A stretch of DNA of 64,000 nt from Sophora flavescens. Lineage: Eukaryota > Streptophyta > Magnoliopsida > Fabales > Fabaceae. The stretch covers positions 238,791,086-238,855,085 of the forward strand of contig CM061064.1 of the NCBI GenBank assembly GCA_030762895.1, in the 5' to 3' direction. The translations under genes were made by a program, and so were the position numbers. The notes beneath the pieces were generated by a model. The model was not told the DNA's origin. It worked only from the letters and a program-made list of their open reading frames with translations, and made no database searches. Shown piece after piece: positions 33,161 to 45,772 of this stretch (the stretch's first letter is position 1; each line of letters opens with the position of its first letter).

Positions 33161-34513
33161 TGTCGCTTGTCTGCCACAAGACGCGCCAAAAAGGACGAGC
33201 GGGTTTAAAACTGTAGTTTAGTGCGACAACTCGGATGTCGTCTCTCAAGGACTCTGAAAGTGTTATCTTCCACAAAAATCAGTTTTTTTGGGGGGGGGGG
33301 GGGGGGGGGGGGGGGGTTTGGATTGGAGTGCAAATAAGAAACAAGCAAAACAGAGCAATTAAAAACAAGGCAGTTGAGAAGAGATTATCAATTAGCAAAC
33401 AACGATTAATCTACTGTCAAGAATTACCAACTATCCTTGGTTAATGTAATCCCAAGCCCTAAGCAGATTCTAATCCCCTTTCAGTTACAGCAACAACTAA
33501 CAATGTAATTGCTACTATGGATGCAAGTTCCTATTCCCGAAATAACAAACGGGGTTAAGCTCTCATGAACAAACGAACATGAATGAACACACGCGAAATA
33601 ACAAACGCGATTAAGTATAGGAAAATAACATCACTGAAACAAATCAATACAATACTACACACTCCTGAAATAACAAACAGAAATGTATAATATGGTATTG
33701 AAAAGGGAAAAGCAATTAAAATAGGGATTTACAAAACCTCAAGTATATGGAATTCTCAAACAGCAGACTAATCCTAGAACTTAGTTCTCCATGACATAAA
33801 CGAAATCACACAGAGAAAAATGTAAAACTAAACAATGGAGAAGCAAAAAAATTCCCTCTAAACTGTTCAGAACATCAATTTATACAAGTCAGAAATTAAG
33901 CTTATTCGCGAGGCGAAGCCTCTCTCGCGACGTGATTCCTGCGAACAGTCTGCAACCTTTGGCATTCTCGCGAGGCGAACAATCCTTCGCGAGGCGAGGA
34001 ACTGAAGAGTGTTCTTGTTACGCCCGTTATGAACATCATGGGCTAACCGTGATGCTTTCTGACTTCCAGGCTCGCGGGGCGAATGGATGCTCGCGAGGCG
34101 AGACTCTTCAACTTCAAAACTGCCACGGCCATGACCTTCAACACGGGCAAGCCGTGATCGTCTCTGACTTTTCAGGGTTGCAAGACTCGCGGGGCGAGAC
34201 CTTCTTCGCGGGGCGAACCAGAGACCTTGCATTTTCATGGAACAGTCAGGCTTCAGGGTCGCGTGGCGAGTAAGCATTCGCGGGGCGAACCCCCTGTTTC
34301 CTTATTCTCTTGACTTTCACTTAACCTGAAAACAAAGAAATAACTATAAGTGTATTATTTAACTCAAATCTAGCTAAATTAACCTAAAACTACTCTAGAG
34401 ACTCAAAACCTTGCTTGAGGACAATCTAATCTAAGTTGGGTGAAAATAGGATATAATTTGCACAAAACCCTGGTCATACTAGCCATAAAACTAGATGAGC
34501 CAGAGGCTTATCA
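33161..34513 (-). repeat. Element D 5' LTR (1353 bp)
   Basis: Nearly identical to the 27500-28845 copy. On the minus strand it starts TGATAAGCC at 34513 and ends GACAAGCGACA at 33161. The TATA-like box is at about 33877-33886 and the palindrome array at about 33900-34292. Confidence 0.93.
33290..33316. repeat. 27-base G homopolymer in the D 5' LTR
   Basis: A run of 27 G follows seven T. The other D LTR has 15 G, one A, then five G at the same place. The length is likely unstable and prone to sequencing error. Confidence 0.9.
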
Positions 34514-36177
34514 AAGGAGAAGGAAGAGCAGTTTGCCAAATTTCTTGACATCTTCAAGAGGTTACAAATCAACATACCCTTTGCTGAAGCACTAGAGCAA
34601 ATGCCAACCTATACAAAGTTCATGAAGAAATTGCTTACGAAGAAAAGAAGGTTTAAAGAAGGTGAGACTGTTGCCTTGACGGAAGAATGTAGTGTGATAC
34701 TTCAAAGGAAGTTACCTCCAAAGCTTAAAGATCCTGGTAGTTTTACAATCCCTTGCACTATTGGGAGTGTTGCTATTGGGAAGGCCTTGTGTGACTTGGG
34801 GCGAGTATCAATTTGATGCCGCTTTCAATCTTGAACAAGCTTGGAGGTGGTGAAGTGAAACCAACAAGGATGGCGCTGCAACTAGCCCATAGATCAATCA
34901 AGCGTCGTTATGGTATTATGGAAGATGTTTTGGTTAAAGTGGATAAGTTTATCTTCCCAGCGGATTTTGTGATATTAGACATGGAGGAGGATGCAGAAGT
35001 TTCACTTATATTGGGGATACCTTTTCTGGCAACTGGTCGTGCTTTGATAGATGTACAAAAAGGCCAACTTCGAATCAGAGTGCAAGATGAAGAGGTTACT
35101 TTCAATGTATTTGAAGCTATGCATCGCCCGAGTGATGAAGATAATTGTTTCCGCATGGACATTGTGGATGTAGTGCCTAAAGAAGTCTTGGCACATCAGT
35201 ACCCATCCTCTACTCTTGAGAAAGTAATTATGAACTCTATTGAAAATCTTGATGAGAGAGAGGAGAAGGAAATAGAGGAGTGTTTGTGTGATTTGGAAGC
35301 TCAACCCATTCAACTTTCTGTCAATACTAAGAAAGAAGAGCTCAAAAAGGATGAAGTCCAAGAGAAGCTCAAGTTAGAGCTTAAACCTCTACCTCCCCAC
35401 TTGAAATATGTGTTTCTTGGTGAGAATGATGAAGACCCTGTCATAGTGAGCAGTGTATTGTCCAAATTGGAAGACGAGAAACTTGTAAGGGTGCTTAGAG
35501 AACATAAAACAGCCATTGGATGGTCAATCTTAGATTTGAAAGGTATTAGCCCTGCATTTTGTATGCACAAGATTATGATGGAGGCTGAATTTAAACCGGT
35601 GGTCCAACCACAAAGGAGGCTCAATCCTACAATGAAAGAAGTGGTAAGGAAGGAGGTGCTGAAACTCCTTGAAGCCGGAATGATCTATCCGATTTCCGAT
35701 AGTGCTTGGGTGAGTCCGGTACAAGTGGTTCCCAAGAAGGGTGGTGTGGCCATTGTGAGAAGCGAGAAGAATGAGTTGATCCCAACTAGAACTGTCACCG
35801 GGTGGCGAATGTGTATAGATTACCGAAAGTTAAATCAAGCTGCTAGGAAAGATCACTTCCCACTTCCATTCATGGACCAAATGTTGGAGAGGTTAGCCGG
35901 GCAAGCTTATTATTGTTTCTTGGATGGTTATTCGGGTTATAACCAAATTGCGGTTAACCCGGAAGACCAAGAGAAAACTGCCTTCACATGTCCTTTTGGA
36001 GTTTTTGCCTATCGGAAGATGTCTTTCGGTCTTTGTAATGCGCCTGCGACATTTCAAAGGTGCATGCTCTCCATTTTCTCTGATATGGTAGAAAAATACA
36101 TTGAAGTTTTTAAGGATTATTTTTCTGTTTTCGGTTCCTCTTATGATAATTGTTTGTCTAACCTTGCTCTGTGTTAA
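34514..36177 (+). pseudogene. Element C protease and reverse transcriptase
   Basis: Continues the C polyprotein. The protease region KLKDPGSFTIPCTIG...CDLG is broken by one extra G after DLG (near 34800), then resumes as LMPLSILNKLG with SLILGIPFLATG. The RT follows: LEAGMIYPISDSAWVSPVQ, GWRMCIDYRKLNQA, YCFLDGYSGYNQI (first catalytic Asp present) and PFGVFAYRKMSFGLCNAPATF. The active-site box, normally F-M-D-D, reads F-K-D-Y, so an essential aspartate is lost. A frameshift/stop follows at 36177. Confidence 0.93.
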
Positions 36178-38282
36178 AGAGGTGCATGGACACCAATTTA
36201 GTCTTAAATTGGGAGAAGTGTCATTTTATGGTGCAGGAGGGCATTGTTCTTGGGCACAAAATTTCAGCTAAGGGGATCGAAGTGGACAAATCCAAGATTG
36301 ATGTAATCGAGAAACTACCTCCACCAGTGAATGTCGAGGGTGTGAGGAGTTTTCTTGGGCATGCAGGCTTTTACCAGTGGTTCATCAAAGACTTTTCAAA
36401 GATAGCCAAGCCGTTGTGTAGCCTTTTGAACAAGGACACACCAGTTGTGTTTGATACTGCTTGCCTTACTTCTTTTCAGATTTTGAAAGAAAAGTTGATC
36501 ACCGCTCCCATTCTTGTTGCACCCAACTGGGAGTCACCATTTAAATTAATGTGTGATGCCAGTGACTACGCAGTTGGGGCAGTTTTGGGACAGCGAAGGG
36601 ACAAGTTTTTCCATGCCATTTACTATGCTAGCAAGGTTCTCAATGAGAACCAAATAAATTATGCAACAACTGAAAAAGAGTTGCTAGCCATAGTGTTTGC
36701 ATTGGAAAAATTTCGTTCATACTTGATTGGGTCCCAAGTCTTTACTGATCATGCTGCAATTAAATATTTGATGACTAAGTTAGATTCAAAACCAAGTCTT
36801 ATAAGGTGGATTCTATTGTTGCAGGAATTTGACTTAGTCATTAAGGACAAAAAGGGCAGCGAAAATGTGGTGGCTAACCACTTATCTCGGTTAGTGAATG
36901 AAGAGGTTACTGCAAAAGAGAATGACATTCGGGATGAGTTCCCGGATGATGCTCTATTTCTAGTGCATGAAAGACCATGGTTTGCCGACATGGCAAATTT
37001 CAAGGCAGCCAACATTGTTCTAGAGCACCTCACTTGGCAACAAAGAAAAAAATTCTTCCAGGATGCCAACCATTTCATGTGGGATGACCTATTTTTGTTC
37101 AAGGTTGGACCGGATGGCTTATGGAGGAGGTGTGTCAGTCAAGAGGAAGCGAGGAGTATTTTGTGGCATTGCCATAACTCTCCATATGGTGGACATTACA
37201 ATGGGGATAGGACAGCTGCAAAGGTCCCCCAATCTGGGCTCTTTTGGCCCTCAATCTTCAAGGACTCTTACAATCATGTGAAGAGTTGTGACAAGTGCCA
37301 AAGGACTGGGAACATATCTAAAAGGGATGAGATGCCACTGCAAAACATATTGGAGATTGAAGTATTTGATTGTTGGGGCATAGATTTTATGGGTCCACTT
37401 CCACCTTCATTCTCCAATCAATATATCTTGGTAGCGGTGGACTATGTTTCTAAATGGCTGGAGGCCATTGCAACACCGAAGAATGATGCACAAACAGTGA
37501 TTAAGTTCATCAAGAAGAATATTTTTGCCCGGTTCGGTGTCCCAATGGTCCTTATAAGTGATGGGGGATCGCACTTCTGCAACTCACAACTGAGAAATGT
37601 GTTGACCAAGTATGATGTGAGGCATAAAGTTGCATCTCCATATCATCTGCAAACAAATGGGCAAGCGGAGGTCTCTAACCGGGAAATTAAACGAATTCTG
37701 GAAAAAACTGTGGCCGCTTCAAGGAAAGATTGGGCAAAGAAGCTTGACGATGCCTTGTGGGCTTACCGGACTGCATTAAAAACTTTTGTGGGGTTATCCC
37801 CGTTTCAGATGGTCTATGGGAAGTCATGTCATCTACCCGTAGAGTTGGAGCATCGAGCCTTTTGGGCATTGAAGTTCTTGAATTTTGATGCTACTTTGGC
37901 AGGTGAGAAAAGAGTCAATCAGCTGCATGAATTAAAGGAGATGCGCCTCAATGCATATGAGAATGCATCTATTTACAAGCAGCGAGTCAAGACCTATCAT
38001 GACAAGAAGATCGTGATGAAAACATTTCAGCCGGGACAACAAGTGTTATTATTCAATTCCCAGCTGAGATTGTTTCCGGGCAAGTTGAAGTCTAAGTGGT
38101 CGGGACCGTTCATTGTCAAAGAAGTCTCATCTCATGGAGCTATAGAAGTGGAGGATCCTACTTCAAAAAGGACCTTCAAAGTCAATGGCCAAAGGCTCAA
38201 GGCCTACTTGGGTGGTGACATCGAGAGATTGACCACAGCTCACACCTTCGTGATCCTTGAGATCATCGACCCGCCAAGCTAG
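36171..38282 (+). pseudogene. Element C RNase H and integrase
   Basis: A 703-codon frame follows the RT frameshift. Order: end of RT (VLGHKISAKGIEVDKSKID), RNase H (LMCDASDYAVGAVLGQ, NYATTEKELLAIVFALEKFR), an integrase zinc region (HCHNSPYGGHYNGDRT, CDKCQRTG) and a catalytic core with its Asp-Asp-Glu residues present in WGIDFMGPLPP, LISDGGSHF and GQAEVSNREIK. The C-terminal GPFIVKEVSSHGAIEVEDP region follows, with no chromodomain. The frame is otherwise open, but the upstream frameshift means it could not be made as part of a normal polyprotein. Confidence 0.93.
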
Positions 38283-38616
38283 TGACCTTAAAGAAGCGCT
38301 TATTGGGAGGCAACCCAAGTTTTCTTTTCCTTTTTCATTTGTTTTTGAATTTAACTCTTGAATAATTTGAGAAGATCAAGAGGAAGAAGATCATAAATTA
38401 ATAAATTTGTTAAGTGTTTTCAGGGTAAGGAGGAAGGAGAAGCAAAAAGGGCAAGGACGAGCAAAGTCAGCAACCATCACGCCCAGGCCGTGACCCTGGT
38501 CACAGCCGTGATGAGCTAACAATGAAGACCAGAAAGGATCACGGCCCAGCCGTGATACCCATCACGGGCGTGATGAGAGGACCCTGAAGATCAGAGAGCA
38601 ACATGGCCTAGCCGTG
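38283..38616 (+). other. Element C 3' non-coding region, first part
   Basis: After the pol stop comes CGCTTATTGGGAGGCAACCC, a sequence also found after the F ORF (minus, ~41825). Then come palindrome units of the TCACGGCC type at 38470-38616. It is cut by element F at CCGTG (38612-38616). Confidence 0.8.
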
Positions 38617-40024
38617 TGTTGACGAATCTGGGCAAGTATACCCAGTCGTGCAAGTAATACGGTGGTGAAACCGGTTATCGTATCCATAGGGATTGGATGT
38701 TAATTACCAATTCACAAATTCAGCAGCTATCTAGACTAAAGTATAGTGCGAAGAGAATTCAAAATAAACAAAACAGAAGTAATAAAATATTTTTTGTCTT
38801 TTTGGGAACTTTTAACAAACACGTGGAGTGCAGAAAGAGGTGTTGGGATCAGATTTCACCAAACCTCTGCCTCATGTACTACCAGGACTAGATACCTCCC
38901 ATTCATGCTTCAAATATTAAAATCAATCCACTAAATTACTCAAGCCCCGATTCCTCGGATGGCAAGAGCCTAAATCCACTAATAGACCCTAATTCCTGAG
39001 GTGGCCTAGATTAATGAATTTGCATTAGGATTAGGGATTACGCGATTACTAGTAAACCAAACTCCATTCCTAGATGCAAGGGTTACTAGGTGATTAAATT
39101 CAGTTCCGGTTTTAATACGAATTTTCCAATTGCATACCAAAACACTAATCGAGTCATGGGGGTGCTAGTCACAACAAGCATTAAGCATGGAAAATCAATC
39201 ACTAATACGAAGGCATGAACACAGAATAATCAGTCAAGGCAAATACATAATGATCAGTTTGATTACATCTAATCCCAACAACCGGGATTTAGCTACTCAT
39301 AAAGAAAGCCAAAACTAAAACAGTAGGGACAAAGGAAAGAAGAAGGGAAAGAAGAAACTCCATTGGAAGCTTTTCCCCAGCCGTCGGCCTCCTTTGATTC
39401 TAGGGTTCCGGTCCTCCTCAACCGCAGCCTCCAAGGTCCTCCTATGGTAAAAGTTCTCCTAGGGTAAAAGTCCCTGTTTTTCTGATGGTTTCTGGTCTCC
39501 ACTAAGGTTCCCAGCTCCCCTGTTTCTGTCTGATGCGCTTCTATATATAGATCTGCTGCGCGTCATGACCGTGATGGCCATCACGGCCAGGCCGTGACGT
39601 GTTCTGGAGTGGACGCGCTTTCAAATTTGGAGCATCATGGTCGTGAGCCTCATCACGTCTAGGTCGTGATCGGTTCTGTTTGTCCTATCACGGTCGTGAT
39701 GGTTATCACGGCTAGGCCGTGACAACTTCTGACTTTTGCCTTCAATCTTCTCAGTTTTCTTGATCATGGCCGTGATGGTCATCATGACCAGGCCGTGATG
39801 GGCTCTGCTTGGCTCATTTTCTTCACTTTTCAAGCTCTATTTCATCCAAGCTCCATCAAGGCTAATTCTGAGCATTTTTCCTTAAATTCCTGTAAAACAA
39901 CACCAAGAAACCGCTTCACCCGTTCCAAGGGAAAAACTAACTAAAATCACATAAAGAATGCCTAATCTATATGAAAAATGCATGCAAAAGTGTACAGGAA
40001 ACATGATGTAAAATCACACTATCA
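38617..40024 (-). repeat. Element F 3' LTR (1408 bp)
   Basis: On the minus strand it starts TGATAGTGTGATTTTACATC at 40024 and ends CAGATTCGTCAACA at 38617. A TATA box, CTATATATAG, lies at 39541-39550, directly after the palindrome array at about 39560-39800. Confidence 0.93.
39560..39800. repeat. Palindrome array in the F 3' LTR
   Basis: Four composite TCACGGCC/GGCCGTGA units with mutated variants (TCATGACC, TCACGTCT) sit just upstream (minus strand) of the TATA box. The 5' LTR has the matching array at about 44005-44245. Confidence 0.9.
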
Positions 40025-41811
40025 AATCACCCCAAGCTTATTCAATTGCTTGTCCTCAAGCAATCACTAAGGCCAGAAGAGCTATATAATCAAAGCATGG
40101 ATAGTGAATCAAGAACCCGAGTAAATGATCCAAGTAACAGGCATTTCAAATAATTTAGCAAGAGACAATCAATTCAAGTCCAATTAGAAGATTAGGTTTC
40201 TAAATTCATATTCTCACTGATTCGGGCACTCTTTCTCACCTGAAGATCACCCCAAGCTTGTTCATTTGCTTGGCTCTCTTTCTCACCTCACTCAAGTGTT
40301 TAGGGATATAAGACAATTCGCTCCATTTTCCTCAAGGAATGAATTCTACCATAGGCTTGACTATCAACCAAATCTATACTTTATTAATAAAAACAATTAA
40401 GAATCAAGAGGTCTTTTACTTTGGTTGTAACGGGCCATGGGATTGATCATTAAGTGGGGAAATCAAGAAAAGGAAATTTCAAAAGGCTACACCAATTATC
40501 AAGCATTTCAAAGCATGACACCTTCGAAAATACCTTTGTGGGTTTTGATTCACTTTTCCACCTTTCTTTCTTTCTTTTTCTTTTATTTCTCACTTTTCCT
40601 TTTGTCATCCCCTTCTCTATTTATTTTTCTTTTTCTTTTGTTTTTCTTTTTCTTGGAGAAGGGGAGATTTTTCAACTCAAGAGAAATATTTTTCTGATTC
40701 TTTTCATCCCAAACTTTTTTTTTCAACTACCTTTTTACCCTTTTTGTAATACTTTAGAAGGTATCCTACCAAGCATGTTTATCAAAATATTTCAGGGTAC
40801 CAAGAAAAGCATTTTATTCTTTTGTAGGCTCAAAATTGGGCAACTAAGGGGTATCATTTCATCAATCAAAGCTCAAAAGGATGGAAAAATACCTAGTGCC
40901 TCAATCATTTTAAAATATGTTTTCAAAAATTTTTAAGCTTCAAAATGGTTTCAAGTCAAGTTCTAGAGAAATACAATCCAAGAGGAATAACACTCTAACA
41001 CAAAGAATAGGGTAGATATAGTGAATACCCCTTTATGGCTCAAAATCTCACATTTTAGTAGTTCAAAAATCAATGAGAATTATAAATCTACGGAACCACA
41101 TGCTAATTATCAACTATCAAAGATCATCTCAAAATTTTTTATTTGTAGCCTTATCACAAGAATAAAAAATTGGGTTCAAAATTCACTATCTCAAAATATT
41201 TGGCACGCAGTTCTCACAATTGGATACAAAATCTAAGCAAGGGCAATCTGATCATGTGATCATGCAAAACTATATGAATGCAACATGAAAAATGCAAATG
41301 CAAAATACCCCTACCCCAAGCTTAAGAATTTACATTGTCCCCAATGTAAACAATCAAGTCGGAGAGAGGAGAAAAATGGAACGACTTACCGAGGCGGTAG
41401 CGGGTGTTGGCTCTCATTCCAGTTAGAAACTTGTTGGGAAATGTGTCACGGCCGTGAGCCTCATCACGGGCAGGCCGTGATCAATTCTGATCCAAGGGTG
41501 TTGGCCTGTCACGGTCGTGACCTCCATCACGGCTAGGCCGTGATGCTCTCTGACTCCAGGGTCCTCCCATCACGCCCGTGATGTAGATCACGACTAGGCC
41601 GTGATCCTTTCTGATCTTCAATTCTGGCTCATCACGGCCGTGACCAGTGTCACGGCCTGGGCGTGATGGTCTCTGTTTGTCTCTCCCTGCCCTTTTGCTT
41701 CTCCTTTATTCTTTCCCTGAAAACACCTAACAAAACTATTAACAAATCTCTTGATCTTCTCAAATTACTCAAGAGTTGAAATCAAAAACAAAAACTAACT
41801 AAAGAGAAGGG
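40025..41811 (-). other. Element F non-coding interior with PPT and palindrome units
   Basis: A PPT (minus TAAGCTTGGGGTGATT, 40025-40040) abuts the LTR. The rest is homologous in reverse orientation to element C at 44560-45772, including the TTGAGGACAAGCA-type phrase. Palindrome units lie at 41445-41675. No protein domain is recognised; the plus-strand frames near 40440-40930 are T-rich chance frames. Confidence 0.8.
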
Positions 41812-42885
41812 TTAAGAAAACTTGGGTTGCCTCCCAATAAGCGCTTCTTTAACGTCACTAGCTTGACTTATTGAAAAGCATCCACCTGGATCCCATAACC
41901 TGTGGTATAAGGACCAAGGGGTGCTCAAGATGTAAGATCCTCCACCCGGATCCCATGGTTTATGGAGTGGCAATTGCAGAAGTAATATGACTCTATCCAC
42001 AATTCCACCTAGCCAGTGTGTGAAAACTCCATTGACCTCTACAATTATGAACTCATTTCCTCTCGGGTCAAATGGTGTTTTCACGAGGAAGTGTGCCAGA
42101 CAAGTGGAAGGGACTAACTTAGTAGTGTCCACACATGCATGTAAGCCGACATATTTGTCTAATGCAGCAAAATCAGATTACTCAGCAAGCATGGTGGAGT
42201 CCACTACCACTTCATTTACATTTTGAACTATCCCCAAAACCAGATTTTGCTCAAGTTGTGCTTCATGTGACTCTTGTACTAACTGTTTGCAAATCTCCTC
42301 AACTTGCATTTTGAAATTCTGCATCACAGCTTCGATACTGTCACAATTGGTTCTTATTTTGGTTTCAGAGATGGATAGTTATTGGGAGTATTGTTCTAGA
42401 GTAACCTTCAGAGGTGGTTACTCATTCCATTCCCATTCCTCTTCTTGTTGCTCTTCTACCACCACCACTTCATCTTCAATCACGTCCATGCTAGCAAGTA
42501 GATTCTCTTCAATTTGAATTCCATGTGGCTTTTCTGCTAGCAATTTAGAGAATTCACTAGCTTGTTCTTCCAACTTCTGAAAGATGTCGCTTAGCGATGC
42601 TACTATATTACTAGAATTTTTCCCTGATCGCATCTCAGCCCTCTGAATCATGGAACCAATTTCCTCTTGGCTACGCTCTATGCTCAAGCTCAGAGGATAA
42701 GCATCTGTATCCCAAAGAATCTCTAGCAGATAAGGATCCAGCTCGAAGTGTGGTGGTGGTTGCAAGGATGACAAATAGGACTTCCATTCCTCCTTGGAGT
42801 ATATCCTTACGTGCTTAGTGGTGATACCATCAAACACGATCCAATCAAGTTGATCTTCCCAAGTTGGACAGTAATGATAGTCCAT
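41812..42885 (-). pseudogene. Element F ORF of unknown function (FDPRG...WDPGG protein)
   Basis: One minus-strand frame runs from ATG 42885 (MDYHYCPTWEDQLDW) to 41812. It is interrupted by TAA after WEWNE (42418), a TAA about 40 bases on and a TAA near 42180. The protein has an acidic stretch (VIEDEVVVVEEQQEEEWEW), heptad-like helical segments (SDIFQKLEEQASEFSKLLAE and CDSIEAVMQNFKMQVEEICK), then FDPRGNEFII and two WDPGG motifs (near 41945 and 41888). It lacks gag, protease and RT motifs. The FDPRG...WDPGG tail is shared with the D polyprotein. The function is unknown to me. Confidence 0.7.
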
Positions 42886-43035
42886 GTGTTTCCTCAACCT
42901 TGCACAAACAAACACACAAAAGAAAAAAATCAAATTTGTACAAAGAAAATGTCAAATATATATACATAAAAATAAAAGATAAAAATGTCTAAATTAGTTG
43001 CCTCCTTTGTTACTAATGATATTGGCAAAACCAAT

Positions 43036-43052
43036 CCCCGGCAACGGCGCCA
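43036..43052 (-). other. Element F primer binding site (tRNA-Asp type)
   Basis: Minus-strand TGGCGCCGTTGCCGGGG lies six bases inside the 5' LTR. Confidence 0.95.
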
Positions 43053-43058
43053 AAAACT

Positions 43059-44468
43059 TGTTGACGAATCTGGGCAAGTATACCCAGTCGTGTAAGTAAT
43101 ACGGTGGTGAAACCGATTATCGTATCCACTGGGATTGGATGTCAATTACCAATTCACAAATTCAGCAACTATCTAGACTAAAGTATAGTGCGAAGAGAAT
43201 TCAAAATAAATAAAACAGAAGGAATAAAATATTTTTTGTCTCTTTTTGGGAACTTTTAACAAACACGTGGAGTGCAGAAAGAGGTGTTGGGATCAGATTT
43301 CACCAAACCTCTGCCTCATGTACTACCAGGACTAGATACCTCCCATTCATGCTTCAAATATTAAAATCAATCCACTAAATTACTCAAGCCCCGATTCCTC
43401 GGATGGCAAGAGCATAAATCCACTAATAGACCCTAATTCCTTAGGTGGCCTAGATTAATGAATTTGCATTAGGATTAGGGATTACGCGATTACTAGTAAA
43501 CCAAACTCCATTCCTAGATGCAAGGGTTACTAGGTGATTAAATTCAATTCCAGTTCTAATACGAATTTCCCAATTGCATATCAAAACACTAATCGAGTCA
43601 TGGGGGTGCTAGCCACAACAAGCATTAAGCATGGAAAATCAATCACTAATACGAAGGCATGAACACAGAATAATCATTCAAGGCAAATACATAATGATCA
43701 GTTTGATTACATCTAATCCCAAAAACCGGGATTTAGCTACTCATAGAGAAAGCCAAAACTAAAACAGTAGGGACAAAGGAAAGAAGAAGGGAAAGAAGAA
43801 ACTCCATTGGAAGCTTTTCCCCAGCCGTCGGCCTCCTTGGATTCTAGGGTTCCGGTCCTCCTCAACCGCAGCCTCCAAGGTCCTCCTAGGTTAAAAGTTC
43901 TCCTAGGGTAAAAGTCCCTGTTTTTCTGATGGTTTCTGGTCTCCACTAGGGTTCCCAGCTCCCCTGTTTCTATCTGCTGCGCTTCTATATATAGATCTGC
44001 TGCGCGTCACGGCCGTGATGGCCATCACGGCCAGGCCGTGACGTGTTCTGGAGTGGGCGCGCTTTCAAATTTGGAGCATCACGGTCGTGAGCCTCATCAC
44101 GGCTAGGCCGTGATCGGTTCTGTTTGGCCTATCACGGCCGTGATGGTTATAACGGCTAGGCCGTGACAGCTTCTGACTTTTGCCTTCAATCTTCTCAGTT
44201 TTCTTGATCATCGTCGTGATGGTCATCACGACCAGTCCATGATGGGCTCTGCTTGGCTCATTTTCTTCACTTTTCAAGCTCTATTTCATCCAAGCTCCAT
44301 CAAGGCTAATTCTGAGCATTTTTCCTTAAATTCCTGCAAAACAACACCAAGAAACCGCTTCACCCGTTCCAAGAGAAAAACTAACTAAAATCAAATAAAG
44401 AATGCCTAATCTATATGAAAAATGCATTCAAAAGTGTACAGGAAACATGATGTAAAATCACACTATCA
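43059..44468 (-). repeat. Element F 5' LTR (1410 bp)
   Basis: Closely matches 38617-40024. It starts (minus) TGATAGTGTGATTTTACATC at 44468 and ends at 43059. TATA box CTATATATAG is at 43985-43994, next to the palindrome array at about 44005-44245. Confidence 0.93.
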
Positions 44469-45772
44469 CCATGATGGAGGTCACGACCATGACAGGCCAG
44501 CTCCTGTGGACCAGAATTGATCACGGCCTGCCCGTGATACCCATCACGGCCGTGACACAATTTGCATCCTATCTTTGACTAGGCATGTAAGCCAGTACCC
44601 ACTACCACCTCGGTGAGTTGTTCCAATTTTTCTCCTCTCTCCGACTTGATTATTTACATTGGGGACAATGTAAGTTCTTAAGCTTGGGGTAGGGGTATTT
44701 TTGCATTTTTGAATTTTTGAATTTTGCATTTTGCATCCATATAGGCTTAGTTCTGCATGATCACATGATTAGATTGCCCCTTGCTTAGATTATGCATCCA
44801 ATTGTGAGAACTTAGTGCCAAATAAATTGAGATAGTGAATTTTTGAACCCAATTTTTTTTTATTCTTGTGATAAGGCTACAAATAAAAAAAATGCTTGAG
44901 ATGATCTTTGATAGTTGATAATTAGCATGTGGTTCCGTAGATTTGTGTTTCTCATTGATTTTTGAACTACTAAATGTGAGACTTTTGAGCCAAAAAGGGG
45001 TATTCACTAAATCTACCCCATTCTTTGAGCCTACAAGAATAAAATACTTTTCTTGGTACCTTGAAATACTTTGATGAATGATGCTTGCTAGGAGACCTTC
45101 TAAAGTATTGCACAAAAGGGTAAAAAGGTAGTTTGAAAAAGTATGGGATGAGAAAATTAGAAAAATATTTCTCTTGAGCTGAAAATCTCCCCTTCTCCAA
45201 ATAAAAGAAAAAGAAATATATATAGAGAAGGGGATGACAAAAGAAAGTGAGAAATAAAATAAAAAGAAAGAAAGAAAGGAGGAAAAATGAATCAAAACCC
45301 AAAAAGGTATTTTAGAAGGTGTCATGCTTTGAAATGCTTGATATTGTGTTTAGACCTCTTGAAATTTCCTTTTCTTGGTTTCCCCACCTAACGATTAATC
45401 CCATGGCCCCGTTACAACCCAAGTAAAAGACCTCTTGATTCTTATTTGTTTTCATTAATAAAGTAGAGATTTGGTTAATAGTCAAGCTTATGGTAGAATT
45501 AATTCCTTGAGGAGATTGAACGAATTGTTATACACCCTTGAACACTTGAGTGAGGTGAGAAAGAGTGCCTGAATCAGTGAGAATATGAGTCTAGGGAACC
45601 TAAGCTTCTAATTGGACTTGAAATTGATTATCTCTTGGTAAATTATTTGAAAATGCCTGTTACTTGGATTAGTTACTCGGGTTCTTGGTTCATTATCCAT
45701 GTTCTGAATATTTATTTCTTCTAGCCTTAGTGATTGCTTGAGGACAAGCAAAATATTAAGCTTGGGGTGATT
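44469..45772 (+). other. Element C 3' non-coding region, second part, with PPT
   Basis: Continues C after element F: the CCATG duplication, the remaining palindrome units (44473-44560), then AT-rich non-coding sequence. It ends in the PPT AAGCTTGGGGTGATT at 45758-45772, which abuts the 3' LTR. No protein motif was found; the minus-strand frames here are low-complexity. Confidence 0.85.

Larger units (their letters stand above)
27500..34513 (-). mobile_element. Athila-like non-autonomous element D (gag-protease only)
   Basis: Two ~1.35-kb LTRs enclose a PBS, a gag-protease frame and 1.5 kb of non-coding sequence with a PPT. Host sequence AAGG is duplicated at 27496-27499 and 34514-34517, with a possible fifth base that differs (T versus A). 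Removing D restores the reading frame of element C across the site. No RT, RNase H or integrase is present in the 4.3-kb interior. Confidence 0.92.
38617..44468 (-). mobile_element. Non-autonomous element F, related to C
   Basis: The two ~1.41-kb LTRs are homologous to those of C (same ends and palindrome array) but in opposite orientation. Flanking CCGTG (38612-38616) and CCATG (44469-44473) form the target duplication, with one later change. It has a PBS, a PPT and a ~3-kb interior with one unfamiliar ORF and no gag, RT or integrase. Confidence 0.92.

Noticed and set aside
40437..40936. Phenylalanine-rich frames that could be membrane proteins
   Set aside because: They come from T-rich non-coding sequence; the homologous region in element C (minus frames 44747-45325) has the same bias and no conserved protein.
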